DNA of 64,000 nt from Cohnella candidum. GTDB taxonomy: Bacteria > Bacillota > Bacilli > Paenibacillales > Paenibacillaceae. The notes beneath the pieces were generated by a model, which was not told the origin of the DNA, searched no databases, and saw nothing but the letters and a program-made list of their open reading frames with translations. Of the stretch, positions 34,186 through 43,090 are shown one piece after another (position 1 is the stretch's first letter; every line of letters begins with the position of its first letter). Made by a program: the position numbers and the translations under genes. The stretch covers positions 4,613,501-4,677,500 of the forward strand of contig NZ_CP033433.1 of assembly GCF_003713065.1 (NCBI RefSeq), in the 5' to 3' direction.

Positions 34186-36954
34186 ATGGATGAGAACAAC
34201 TATTTAATTCTTGTAAAAGAAGAAGACAAAACAGCGGAAATTCATGCTTATGAAGTACGTGAGTCAGCTGTATGGATCACTTATCATCGTTCATCAAAAG
34301 AGTATCCGTGTTCTTTTAAGGATTTTAGAGTGTATCAATCCCCCAATATATCTGACATTATTGAGGGCATGATGGTGTATCACCTTGATATTCCTATGGG
34401 TGATGTAGTTCAAATTTATTATTTTGGCCCTAAAGTTCGTATTAAATTTAACAAACGTAAAAGTAGAATATACGATACAGAAACGATTCGGGTGGAGAAA
34501 AGTGCTCTAGAGAATTCAGTGTCTGTAAAAATTCTGAAATACTGGACCTCTATTTCTCAGCATACTCACATCACGGAAGACGAGATGGACAAAGACGCAT
34601 TTTTAAAAAAACAATTTGATAAGCTTACATTCGTAAGTCCAAACAGCGCATTGAGCTGTTTTCTTAATCGACAACCTATATGGATAACGTCGCCCACTAT
34701 ACGCGACACAATATTTCCGTTCAAATTTAACTTGAGCCAGAGGGATGCACTTGACCATGCATTGAGGAGCCAAATTTCAATTATTGAGGGGCCTCCCGGA
34801 ACGGGGAAAACGCAAACGATTCTGAATATCCTTGCTAATCTTGTGGTTATGCAAAACAAGAAAGTAGCTGTTGTATCCGGCAATAATGCCGCTGTACAAA
34901 ATGTGAAGGATAAACTGGAGACTGAAGGTTATCATTTCCTTGTAGCGGCGCTAGGAAGTAACCAAAATAAGGAGCGGTTCTTTGCTAATCGTCCCCTTCC
35001 CGAAGTCTCGAACTGGAAGAGTGATTCCACGGAGGAGAAACTGCTGAAACGAATCACTGAGATAAATGGTGATATTCAGCACTTAATGGAAGTAGAGAAA
35101 GAGAGGGCCAGATTGCAACAAAAGTTGTCTTCGTATCGACTCGAGCAAGAACATTTTGAGGTTTATTTTGTAAAACAAGAAATTGAGCAAATCCGGAGAC
35201 TCTCGTTTTACCGTCAAACACCTGATAAAATCTTAAACTTCCTCGTTGACAACCATATTGCATCTGAACGAAACAGGACAAACAGCATCTTACATAAGCT
35301 CAAGCTCCTTATTCGATATGGAATTAAAGATTTTAACCGGTTAAAGAATAAAGAAATAGACTTGCTTTTAAACTTTCAGCGAAAGTATTACCAGTTGAAG
35401 ATCGAGCAGCTAACAGAGCAGATTGAAGGCTTAAAGAAGAAGTTGGATCAAGGGTCATTCGAAATGCTCATTAAAATGCATCAGCAATATTCAGAGCAGT
35501 TGTTCCGTCATAAACTATATGAGAAGTACAATGGCCGTGAACAAATTCAAACTAACGAAAAAAATTACAAGAAAAATTTTGCAGAGTTTATCGATCAATA
35601 TCCGATAATCATTAGCACGACACATTCACTTCGTAATTGTATACCTGAGAACTTTTTGTTCGACTATGTCATTATTGATGAGGCATCCCAAGTAGATCTT
35701 CTAACAGGCGCCCTCGCACTTTCTTGTTGTAAGCAAGTAATTATTGTTGGGGACACAAAGCAATTACCTCAAATCGTAAAACAAACCATTGAGGAACGCT
35801 TAGGTGAAGAGAAGGAAAATATCGATGCTGTTTACGATTATTTTCGTCAAAATCTATTATCTTCAATGCTCGAATTATTTGGTGAGGAATTGCCTAAGGT
35901 TATGTTAAAAGAGCACTACAGATGCCATCCCAAGATCATTGAGTTCTGTAATCAAAAATATTATAACGGACAACTAATTGCTTTTACGGAGGAGAAAGAT
36001 GGAGACGTTCCACTTTTAATCTATCGGACGGTTAAGGGCAACCATATGAGAGAAGTGACTCATGGGCGTAAAGGAAAGTTTAATCAGCGGGAGCTTGATG
36101 TAATTCAACAGGAAGTGCTAATAGATTTGAATAATGCTATTAGAAATAATTCCGACATTGGATTCACTACGCCTTATCGGAAGCAGGTGGAAAAGGCTAC
36201 CGACCAACTTGCAAAGGACATTGAGAGTGATACGATTCATAAATATCAGGGTCGGGAAAAGCCAATCATGATACTTTCGACAGTCTTGGATAAATCTCGT
36301 TCTGGTAAAATGGGGCTTACATTTGTTAACGACCCTTGCATGATCAATGTTGCCGTTTCCAGAGCCCAGCAGAAGTTTATCTTAGTAACGGATAATGGAT
36401 TATTCCGTGATTTCGGCAGTGAGATTCGAGATTTGATTAGATACATGGAATATAGCACTTTGGATGAAAATGTTATCGAAAGTGAGATAGTATCAGTATT
36501 TGATCTGCTATATAAGGAGTACTCGGAAAAACTGATATCTTTCAAAAGTTTACTCCTGGGGCCAACGAAGTATGCGTCTGAGAATATCACGTGGACTTTA
36601 TTGAACCGTATTTTGCAAGATACGTCATATATCGGACTTGAATGTAATATTCAGATTATGGTTCGAAATTTATTGAAAGACATAGAGAAACTAAACGATG
36701 AGGAGAGGCAATACATAAATAACGGCGCTTCGGTTGACTTCGTTCTTTTTCAAAAGTTTGATAAAAGTCCAGTAATGGTTATTGAAGTGGACGGCTTTGC
36801 TTATCACGAGAATAACCCTAAGCAGCTAAAAAGAGATCAATTAAAGGACAATATACTCGAGAAATATAGGATTCCAATATTAAGAATACCTACGACAGAA
36901 AGTGGCGAGGAGCAAAAAATAAGGAAGAAGCTAAATGAAGTATTGAAGCTCTGA
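34186..36954 (+). CDS. SF1 helicase fused to a Vsr/DUF2726-like nuclease
   Basis: 922 residues. An N-terminal region (1-150) precedes an UPF1/DNA2-type SF1 helicase: Walker A GPPGTGKTQT (about 202), a long coiled-coil insert (about 285-460), motif II VIIDEASQVD (about 496), GDTKQLPQ, YRCHPKIIEF, TPYRKQ, and HKYQGREKPIM...NVAVSRAQ. The C-terminal 100 residues contain DFVLFQKF and MVIEVDGFAYHEN followed by RDQLKDNIL, the arrangement of Vsr-like/DUF2726 nucleases. Recalls single-gene helicase-Vsr defence proteins such as Hhe, but I did not see the DUF4011 part. Stand-alone transcription unit. Confidence 0.85.
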   Translation: MDENNYLILVKEEDKTAEIHAYEVRESAVWITYHRSSKEYPCSFKDFRVYQSPNISDIIEGMMVYHLDIPMGDVVQIYYFGPKVRIKFNKRKSRIYDTETIRVEKSALENSVSVKILKYWTSISQHTHITEDEMDKDAFLKKQFDKLTFVSPNSALSCFLNRQPIWITSPTIRDTIFPFKFNLSQRDALDHALRSQISIIEGPPGTGKTQTILNILANLVVMQNKKVAVVSGNNAAVQNVKDKLETEGYHFLVAALGSNQNKERFFANRPLPEVSNWKSDSTEEKLLKRITEINGDIQHLMEVEKERARLQQKLSSYRLEQEHFEVYFVKQEIEQIRRLSFYRQTPDKILNFLVDNHIASERNRTNSILHKLKLLIRYGIKDFNRLKNKEIDLLLNFQRKYYQLKIEQLTEQIEGLKKKLDQGSFEMLIKMHQQYSEQLFRHKLYEKYNGREQIQTNEKNYKKNFAEFIDQYPIIISTTHSLRNCIPENFLFDYVIIDEASQVDLLTGALALSCCKQVIIVGDTKQLPQIVKQTIEERLGEEKENIDAVYDYFRQNLLSSMLELFGEELPKVMLKEHYRCHPKIIEFCNQKYYNGQLIAFTEEKDGDVPLLIYRTVKGNHMREVTHGRKGKFNQRELDVIQQEVLIDLNNAIRNNSDIGFTTPYRKQVEKATDQLAKDIESDTIHKYQGREKPIMILSTVLDKSRSGKMGLTFVNDPCMINVAVSRAQQKFILVTDNGLFRDFGSEIRDLIRYMEYSTLDENVIESEIVSVFDLLYKEYSEKLISFKSLLLGPTKYASENITWTLLNRILQDTSYIGLECNIQIMVRNLLKDIEKLNDEERQYINNGASVDFVLFQKFDKSPVMVIEVDGFAYHENNPKQLKRDQLKDNILEKYRIPILRIPTTESGEEQKIRKKLNEVLKL

Positions 36955-36993
36955 ATTTAACGTTTAATAGAAAAAGGCCGTATCCGCTCAAGC

Positions 36994-37060
36994 TGATAGG
37001 CTCCCCATACGGTAGACAGGTCAAATAATGAAACCCTGGTGCCGTGAGGGGAGCCTGTCA
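36994..37060. repeat. Long imperfect hairpin at the island's right side
   Basis: 36994-37012 (TGATAGGCTCCCCATACGG) pairs with 37042-37060 with two mismatches and one wobble; the loop contains AGACAGG/CCCTG that can pair further. It lies in the 139 bases between convergent helicase and XRE genes. No T run follows directly; T runs occur at 37078-37095. Could be a shared terminator or an RNA element. Confidence 0.5.
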
Positions 37061-37093
37061 CAGTTTTGGTGCCCTTAGGTTTTACCGATTTTT

Positions 37094-37459
37094 TTATTGT
37101 CCCTTTTTATTGTCGCCTGAGTATTCCCCGAAAATCTCTCGTACGACATTTCTGATCATTAGTACTTCGTTTGGTTTTTTGATCCTCAGAGTAGACACGA
37201 TCTCTTGGAGGTCAGTCTCGGAATCGGTTCGTTTATCTTCTTCATCTACGTAGGTGAACAATTGAGAAATGCTGACATCCAATGCTGCTGCAATCTTCGC
37301 GAGGTTAATGAGAGAAATGTTTTTCTCGCCCCGCTCGATTTGACCGATATAAGAGTAATGAAAGCCGCCCTTCTCCCCAAGGAGTTCCTGCGACATCTCC
37401 CTCTCTTTACGTAAATCACGAATTCTTCGGCCAACCAGTCTGAGAATATCATCTTCCAT
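37094..37459 (-). CDS. XRE-family DNA-binding regulator
   Basis: 121 residues from the ATG at 37459 (AGAGGTG ribosome binding site). An N-terminal HTH_3 domain (about 8-65, RRIRDLRKEREMSQELLGEKG and YIGQIERGEKN) and a short C-terminal tail without a recognised domain. Typical of SinR-like regulators. Divergent from the LytTR gene; it may control that gene or the neighbouring defence genes. Confidence 0.88.
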   Translation of the reverse strand: MEDDILRLVGRRIRDLRKEREMSQELLGEKGGFHYSYIGQIERGEKNISLINLAKIAAALDVSISQLFTYVDEEDKRTDSETDLQEIVSTLRIKKPNEVLMIRNVVREIFGEYSGDNKKGQ

Positions 37460-37670
37460 CGTCCACACCTCTTGTTAAAAAGTGTAGAGAACTAGAAATA
37501 GAGCATACATAGGTTGTTGAATATTGTTTTTCGCATTACTGTTGCCTATGGGTATTAAATTTATGTATAATTGTGATGTTCAAGTCGCATTCCTTTTCGG
37601 TATGAGCCATACAAATATCATTCCTGCTTTAAATGAATCTTATTCATGGATTCCATTGAGGGAGAGAACG

Positions 37671-38009
37671 ATGACTCTTTTGCTGATCGATTCGAAGGGG
37701 AAGCTTCGCTTAATGAATGTGCAGGATATTTTATACTTGCAAACGAGTGGTTTTGGAGGATTGGATTTTTACGCCTTTGACGAGAGGTTCAAACCGTTAA
37801 CCTCATTGCAGAACTGGTTCACATTGTTGCAGAACGAAGGATTTATGCAGCTGGATCGGGGAACGATCGTGAACGTGAAAAAGATAAGCTCATACGACCC
37901 GAATTTGCGAGTTGTTGTCGTTCCTACTCACGAAGGAAATATCTTAATTCCTTTCACGGAGAACATCCAAAGAGAATTGGTATCGAGGCTTTACTCTTTG
38001 ATCGAATGA
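37671..38009 (+). CDS. Stand-alone LytTR DNA-binding protein
   Basis: 112 residues from the ATG at 37671, which follows GAGGGAGAG; the longer open frame upstream is low-complexity intergenic sequence. The whole protein is a LytTR domain (DILYLQTSGFG, LQNEGFMQLDRGTIVNVKKI). No receiver domain. Such solitary LytTR proteins act as small transcription factors in Paenibacillus. Partner unknown. Confidence 0.82.
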   Translation: MTLLLIDSKGKLRLMNVQDILYLQTSGFGGLDFYAFDERFKPLTSLQNWFTLLQNEGFMQLDRGTIVNVKKISSYDPNLRVVVVPTHEGNILIPFTENIQRELVSRLYSLIE

Positions 38010-38045
38010 AAGCCCGTCACTCCAGTCAGGAGCGGCGGGCTTTGT
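38008..38045 (+). terminator. Terminator of the LytTR gene
   Basis: AAAGCCCG pairs with CGGGCTTT, with CACTCC/GGAGCG inside. It overlaps the stop codon. Confidence 0.8.
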
Positions 38046-38111
38046 ATTCTCCCGTCTCTCGGTAAAGCCTCACGGAGAGCAAATGGAAAGGAAAACTAGC
38101 AACCGCTTACA

Positions 38112-38125
38112 ACGAAACGTTTCGA
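38112..38125 (+). promoter_or_regulatory. LacI-type operator, distal copy
   Basis: ACGAAACGTTTCGA, a near-perfect palindrome with the central CG of LacI-family operators, 155 bases before the LacI start. A similar site lies at 38209-38222. Confidence 0.65.
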
Positions 38126-38208
38126 TAACGATAGCATGTGGTAAAAATCCATATAACTTAGATATTGACGACTTTAAAGTTTGTCATAATCTAAAGGCGT
38201 AACGAAAA

Positions 38209-38222
38209 TCGAAACGTTTCGA
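38209..38222 (+). promoter_or_regulatory. LacI-type operator, proximal copy
   Basis: TCGAAACGTTTCGA, a perfect 14-base palindrome 45 bases before the LacI start and downstream of a possible promoter (TTGACG at 38165-38170). With the distal copy 97 bases away it would permit looping and autoregulation. A CcpA cre site is an alternative reading. Confidence 0.7.
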
Positions 38223-38266
38223 AACATCGTTCGCTAGAAAATTTACCGTGGATGGGAGTATCGGCC

Positions 38267-39262
38267 ATGGCTACGATCAAAGATGTTGCGAAGCTGGCCG
38301 GGGTCGCCGTGTCGACCGCATCCATCGCTTTGAACGGCGACAACAAGGTAAGTCCTTCGACTCGCCGGAAAGTCGTCGAGGCCGCGCGTCAGCTGAATTA
38401 TCAGAAGAACGGCTTCGCCATGGATCTGAAACGAAGCCAGACGAAGACGATCGCGCTTATCCTCAGCGATCTGTCGGGTCCGTATTACTCGGAGCTGATC
38501 CGGAGCGTGCAGGAGGTGACCCTGTCCAAAGGTTACGATCTGATCGCCTGCAGCTCGGTAGGCGGACGCGATTCGACCGCGGTGAAGTTTTTGCGGGAGA
38601 AGCGCGTGGACGGAGCCATCATTCTCGCGCACAACATTACCGACGAGGATATCTTGGACGCGGCGCGGGAAGGGTTTCCCATCGTCGTGCTCGACAGGGT
38701 GCTCCAAGGGGAGTTCATCATCCAGGTGCTCGTCGACGGCGTGCAGGGCGGGTATGAGGCAGCGGATTATTTAATCCGCGACGGTCACCGCAGCATCGCG
38801 TATATCAGCGGTCCGCCGACGTCCTACGATAACCGGCAGCGTTACTGCGGTTTTCGCAAAGCCTTGGAGGAACACGGAATCCCGGAAATGCCGAAGTGGA
38901 ATTTGTCAGGGGGCTTTCAGCAGGAAGGCGGCTACCAGGCTACCAAAATGCTGATCATGCAAGGGGATTTGCCGACGGCTGTGTTTTACGCCAACGACGA
39001 GATGGCATTGGGCGGTTTGAAAGCGTTCGCAGAAGCGGGAATCCGCGTGCCGGACGACGTGTCGGTCATCGGATATGACGATATCCAACTGGCGGAATAC
39101 ACGCAGCCGGCCCTGACGACGATCAGGCAGCCCAAGTACGAGGCGGGCGCGTTGTCCGCGCACCTGCTGTTCCAATGCGTGGAACGGCACGCCGTCGACA
39201 ACAAAGATTACAAGCTTTCGGTGGAACTCGTGGAACGCGGGTCCTGCCGCAAGGTCGACTAA
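38267..39262 (+). CDS. LacI-family regulator of the beta-glycoside operon
   Basis: 331 residues from the ATG at 38267 (GGGAG at eight bases); the ATG-like codon at 38252 is upstream of that site. N-terminal HTH TIKDVAKLAGVAVSTASIAL with the hinge helix, then a periplasmic-binding-protein-like effector domain (SDLSGPYYSELI, DGAIILAHN, AVFYANDEMALGG, VSVIGYDD). Two CGAAACGTTTCG operators precede it. It heads the importer/glycosidase gene set that follows 50 bases later. Confidence 0.95.
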   Translation: MATIKDVAKLAGVAVSTASIALNGDNKVSPSTRRKVVEAARQLNYQKNGFAMDLKRSQTKTIALILSDLSGPYYSELIRSVQEVTLSKGYDLIACSSVGGRDSTAVKFLREKRVDGAIILAHNITDEDILDAAREGFPIVVLDRVLQGEFIIQVLVDGVQGGYEAADYLIRDGHRSIAYISGPPTSYDNRQRYCGFRKALEEHGIPEMPKWNLSGGFQQEGGYQATKMLIMQGDLPTAVFYANDEMALGGLKAFAEAGIRVPDDVSVIGYDDIQLAEYTQPALTTIRQPKYEAGALSAHLLFQCVERHAVDNKDYKLSVELVERGSCRKVD

Positions 39263-39311
39263 CCGCAAACGGCAATCAAGAACATGGAACCCAAACGGGG
39301 AGGACACAATC

Positions 39312-40691
39312 GTGAAAAAAACATGGAGTCTGGCTTTGACGTTCGTATTCGCTTTGTCGCTTATCCTGACCGCCTGCGGAGGCAAGAACAACAATGACGG
39401 GGCAAGCAAGGATTCGGCGTCTCCTTCCGCGTCGGCAGCGCCGAGCGAAAGCGCAAGCCCAAGCGCAAGCGCAAGCAGCGCGCCGCTGAAAGGCGAAGTG
39501 AAAGTCATGGTTCCCGGCGGCGGCAACTACCTGGCTTACGTACAGGACACCATCGCCAAGCAATACATGGAGAAGAACCCCGGCGTCACGGTTAAGGTCG
39601 AGCAGGAGCCGGAAGGCGGCCAACTGACCGCGCGGATCGCCGCACACGACCTGCCGGACGTGTACGTCGGCGTATTCGGCTACCAGCCCGCGAAGTTCGC
39701 CAAGGAGAAATTGATCGTCGACCTGAAAGACATGCCGGGAGCGCCGGAACTGTTCGACCGCATCGCGCCTCAGTTCGTGCATGAAGATTTCGGCGGCCGC
39801 TACTATGTGCCGTGGAACGCGACGACCCAGCTCATGATCTATAACAAAGACCTGTTCCGCGAAGCAGGCCTGGACCCGGAGAAGCCGCCGGTCACGTTCG
39901 ACCAATACCTGGAAGCCGCCAAGAAAATCAGCGCGCTGCCTAAGCGCGCGGACGGCTCCAAAGTATACGGCGACTATTTCTGGAACGAGGCGCTCACTTG
40001 GGGCGGCTGGTACTGGACGATGAAAACCCAGATCTACTACAACTTCAACGACGCCAAGTACGGCCTGTTCAACAAGATGGGCACGGACATCGTGTTCGAC
40101 AAACCGGAAGCCAACATGGTCGAATTCTTGAAGTTCATGAAACAAGCCCAATCCTACGCGCCGATGAGCTCCAAAGACAACGACTTCTTCAAGCGCGACA
40201 AGGGCATGTGGCTGCAATTCGGCTACGGCTGGATGGCGAACCTCAAGCAAGCCAAAGACAAGCCGATGGAAATCGGCAAAGACGTAGGTCTCGCTCCGAT
40301 TCCGGTACGCAAGGAAGGCGACACGCACTGGTCTACGCTGGACGGACGCTCGCTGATGATCTTCAAGAGCAACCCGGAACGCGAAGAGCTGGCATTCGAC
40401 TTCATCAAGTTCATGATGGACGACAAGGTTAACCTGGAATCCCTCAAGGCACTTGCCCAGCTGCCGACGCTGAAATCGCTGACAGGCGATCCGTTCTTCC
40501 AAACGCCTGACGTGAAGCCGTTCGTCGACCAGCTTGCGAACGTCATTCCGAACGAAACGGTGCCGGAACTCGACGACGTCAGCAATATTCTACTCGGCGA
40601 ATACACGCGCGCGGTCCTCAAGGGCGAAATCAGCCCGGAAGACGCCGTCAAGAACGCGGCCGAGGCAGCCCGCCAGAAACTGAAAGGCTGA
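39312..40691 (+). CDS. Sugar-binding lipoprotein of the LacI-regulated operon
   Basis: 459 residues, GTG start with GGGGAGG. Lipobox LTACGG (Cys about 22), then a low-complexity Ser/Ala/Pro linker (to about 58) that lifts the domain from the membrane. UgpB/COG1653-like binding protein (AYVQDTIAKQYMEKNPGVTVKVE, MWLQFGYGWMANLK). Likely binds a beta-linked oligosaccharide, judged from the GH35 and GH1 genes downstream. Confidence 0.92.
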   Translation: MKKTWSLALTFVFALSLILTACGGKNNNDGASKDSASPSASAAPSESASPSASASSAPLKGEVKVMVPGGGNYLAYVQDTIAKQYMEKNPGVTVKVEQEPEGGQLTARIAAHDLPDVYVGVFGYQPAKFAKEKLIVDLKDMPGAPELFDRIAPQFVHEDFGGRYYVPWNATTQLMIYNKDLFREAGLDPEKPPVTFDQYLEAAKKISALPKRADGSKVYGDYFWNEALTWGGWYWTMKTQIYYNFNDAKYGLFNKMGTDIVFDKPEANMVEFLKFMKQAQSYAPMSSKDNDFFKRDKGMWLQFGYGWMANLKQAKDKPMEIGKDVGLAPIPVRKEGDTHWSTLDGRSLMIFKSNPEREELAFDFIKFMMDDKVNLESLKALAQLPTLKSLTGDPFFQTPDVKPFVDQLANVIPNETVPELDDVSNILLGEYTRAVLKGEISPEDAVKNAAEAARQKLKG

Positions 40692-40728
40692 TCGCCGGCC
40701 GTCGCCCGTCACAATTCCACAAATCAGC

Positions 40729-40757
40729 GGAACAGTCTGCCCTGCGCAGGCTGTTCC
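40729..40757 (+). terminator. Hairpin between binding-protein and permease genes
   Basis: GGAACAG pairs with CTGTTCC; CCTGCGCAGG forms an inner palindrome. Followed by a pyrimidine run (TCTTCC) rather than a full T tract. Probably sets unequal expression. Confidence 0.5.
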
Positions 40758-40782
40758 TCTTCCTGAAGGGAAGTGAAGATGA

Positions 40783-41673
40783 ATGAACCCGCAGAAAAGA
40801 CGCGAAGCGATGACCGGCTATTTGTTCTCGCTGCCTTGGGTCGTTTTTTTCCTCGTGTTCCTGACGTATCCCTTGCTGCTGGCTTTCAAAATGAGCTTTC
40901 AAAACATCAGCGTCACGCAAGCCAATAAAGCGGAATTCGTCGGTTTCGGCAATTGGGTGGCCGTCGTTCAGGACTCCTTGTTCTGGAAAGCCACGTTCAA
41001 CGTGGTTTACAACCAGGCCATCTTCATTGCGGTCGTATTCGTCGTCTCGCTCGGCTTGGCTCTGCTGCTCAAGGAAATCACCAAGGGCGGCGCGTTGATC
41101 CGGACGATGTATTTTCTGCCCGTCATCACGTCGGTCGCGGTATCCATCATCGTGTTCAACATGCTGTCCGGTCCGTCGGGACCGATCCAACAGATCCTGA
41201 TTTCGCTCGGCATCCTGGACAAGGGCGTGGATTGGGCGTTCAGCAAATGGTGGGCGATGCCCGTGCTGGCGCTGTTCAACAGCTGGAAATGGTTCGCGAT
41301 CCAAATGATCATTTTCCTGGGCGGCCTGCTCTCCATAAATCCCGAGCTCTATGAAGCGGCGGAAGTCGACGGTGCAAGCTGGTGGAATCGGTTCTGCAAC
41401 GTCACTTTGCCGATGCTGAAGCCGCAAATCGTATTCGTCACCACCATGAATATTATCAACGGCATGCAGATGTTTTCCGAAGTCTTCATGATGTTCAACC
41501 TCGAAGGCGGTCCGTACCATTCGGGATTGACGCCTGTTCTGTATCTCTACAAGAAGGGCTTCAACGAAATGAACATGGGATACGCCTCTACGGTCGGCAT
41601 TTTCCTCATGTTGATCATCGTCTTCCTTACGACCGTTCAGTGGAAGCTGTTTAACCGGAAAGAAACGAATTAG
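40783..41673 (+). CDS. Sugar ABC permease, first subunit
   Basis: 296 residues, six membrane helices. EAA loop LYEAAEVDGASWWNRFCNVTLP near 188-209. N-terminal YLFSLPWVVFFLVFLTYPL is typical of MalF/UgpA-type permeases. GGGAAGTGAAG supplies the ribosome binding site. Confidence 0.94.
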   Translation: MNPQKRREAMTGYLFSLPWVVFFLVFLTYPLLLAFKMSFQNISVTQANKAEFVGFGNWVAVVQDSLFWKATFNVVYNQAIFIAVVFVVSLGLALLLKEITKGGALIRTMYFLPVITSVAVSIIVFNMLSGPSGPIQQILISLGILDKGVDWAFSKWWAMPVLALFNSWKWFAIQMIIFLGGLLSINPELYEAAEVDGASWWNRFCNVTLPMLKPQIVFVTTMNIINGMQMFSEVFMMFNLEGGPYHSGLTPVLYLYKKGFNEMNMGYASTVGIFLMLIIVFLTTVQWKLFNRKETN

Positions 41674-41682
41674 GAAAGGACG

Positions 41683-42510
41683 ATGAGCATGACTCTATTA
41701 CGAAAACGGCAGTTATGGGTTTATCTGGTGCTGATTCTCGGGTCTTTGCTGGTCGTCTATCCGTTCATTTTCATGATATTGAACTCTTTCAAGATCGGAA
41801 CGGAGATCCTCAATTACCCGACGCGTCTGCCCCGGCATTGGTCCCTTAACGGTTACCATAGAGTGTTCGAGCAGCTTGACCTGGGCAATATGTTCAAAAA
41901 CACGATCATCATCGCCGTCAGCGTCACCGCGCTGAACGTCGTGCTCAGCTCCATGGTCGCCTATGCGCTGAGCAAGTTGAATTTTCCCGGCAAAGGCCTG
42001 CTGTTCCAGGTCATTATCGGATCGATGATGATCCCAGGCGTGCTGCTCATGATCCCGGCGTACTCGATGTATTACCAATGGGGATGGATCAACACCTACA
42101 CGGTCATGATCATTCCCGCGGCGCTCAGCGCCTACAATATTTTCTTGATCCGTCAGTTTATGACGGCCATCCCGAACGATTTTCTCGAGGCCTCGCGGCT
42201 GGACGGCTGCACGGAAATCCAGACTTTTCTGCGAATCGTGCTCCCCATGTCTTTGCCGGTATTGTCGACCGTCGCCATCCTGACGTTCATGGGCAGCTGG
42301 AACGACCTCGCCGGTCCGCTCCTGTATCTTCAGGACAGGGAAATGTACACGCTGCAGCTCGGGCTGTACACGATCAAGTCGGAAATTCCCGGACAAAATC
42401 TGGACCAGCTCTGGGCCGCGCTGACGATGACCACGCTGCCGGTGGTCGTGGTCTTCTTCTTCCTGCAGCGATACTTCGTCAACGCCTTTACCGGCGTGGG
42501 CTTGAAATAA
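41683..42510 (+). CDS. Sugar ABC permease, second subunit
   Basis: 275 residues, MalG/UgpE-type. EAA loop FLEASRLDGCTEIQTFLRIVLP near 167-188. The C-terminal LQRYFVNAFTGVGLK is the usual ending. Ten bases after the first permease; no ATPase gene is present, so a shared MsmX-like ATPase is expected. Confidence 0.94.
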   Translation: MSMTLLRKRQLWVYLVLILGSLLVVYPFIFMILNSFKIGTEILNYPTRLPRHWSLNGYHRVFEQLDLGNMFKNTIIIAVSVTALNVVLSSMVAYALSKLNFPGKGLLFQVIIGSMMIPGVLLMIPAYSMYYQWGWINTYTVMIIPAALSAYNIFLIRQFMTAIPNDFLEASRLDGCTEIQTFLRIVLPMSLPVLSTVAILTFMGSWNDLAGPLLYLQDREMYTLQLGLYTIKSEIPGQNLDQLWAALTMTTLPVVVVFFFLQRYFVNAFTGVGLK

Positions 42511-42526
42511 GGAGGCGACAGAGGCG

Positions 42527-43042
42527 ATGAAAAAATGGATTGCCGCGCTGGCCGCCGTCCTCGCCGTCGTGCTGGTCTACGGCTACGTATGGCTGGGCAG
42601 CTACAAGATGGCCGTCAAGTATTACGACCAGGCCGAAGAGAACATGAACAAACAAAGGTACGATATCGCCCTTAAAGGTGATGAAGCTTACAACCGGACC
42701 TCCAAAAAATACGAGTACGTGGGCGGTTACGAACAAGTGCTCAGCATTTGGAAGAGTCCGTACGCTTGGCCTAGGCCGGCGGTGTACGACAAGGCGAAGG
42801 ACAAAATCGACGAGATCGTGAACGACAAGCTGACCCCCGAAGCGGGCGTGCAGCTTGTCCAGAAGTATTTGCGCCAGGATAACGCCTTCCTGCCGGAAAT
42901 CCTTGTGTCTTCCACGAAGAAGCTGATCGAGCAGGACCGCAAGGACGAAGCGAAGGACGTGCTCGATATGCTCTCCGACGCATTCGGCAGCCAGCCGGGC
43001 ATGCAGGAGCAGATCGAAGCCTTGAACGCCAAACTGAAGTGA
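42527..43042 (+). CDS. Small membrane-anchored protein of the importer operon
   Basis: 171 residues, unrecognised. One N-terminal helix (about 5-24), then a helical soluble domain rich in Lys, Asp and Glu (YYDQAEENMNKQRYDIALKG). AGGAGG precedes the ATG. Lies between the permeases and GH35 with short gaps, so it is part of the operon. It could be an accessory subunit or extracytoplasmic chaperone of the importer (inference). Confidence 0.7.
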   Translation: MKKWIAALAAVLAVVLVYGYVWLGSYKMAVKYYDQAEENMNKQRYDIALKGDEAYNRTSKKYEYVGGYEQVLSIWKSPYAWPRPAVYDKAKDKIDEIVNDKLTPEAGVQLVQKYLRQDNAFLPEILVSSTKKLIEQDRKDEAKDVLDMLSDAFGSQPGMQEQIEALNAKLK

Positions 43043-43090
43043 TAGAGAGAAGAGAAGGATCGGATCGCGATTGGAGCGGGAGGAAACATC

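Noticed and set aside
39276..40502. 408-codon minus-strand frame opposite the second binding-protein gene
   Set aside because: Shadow of a gene with lipobox and signal peptide; translation shows no domain.
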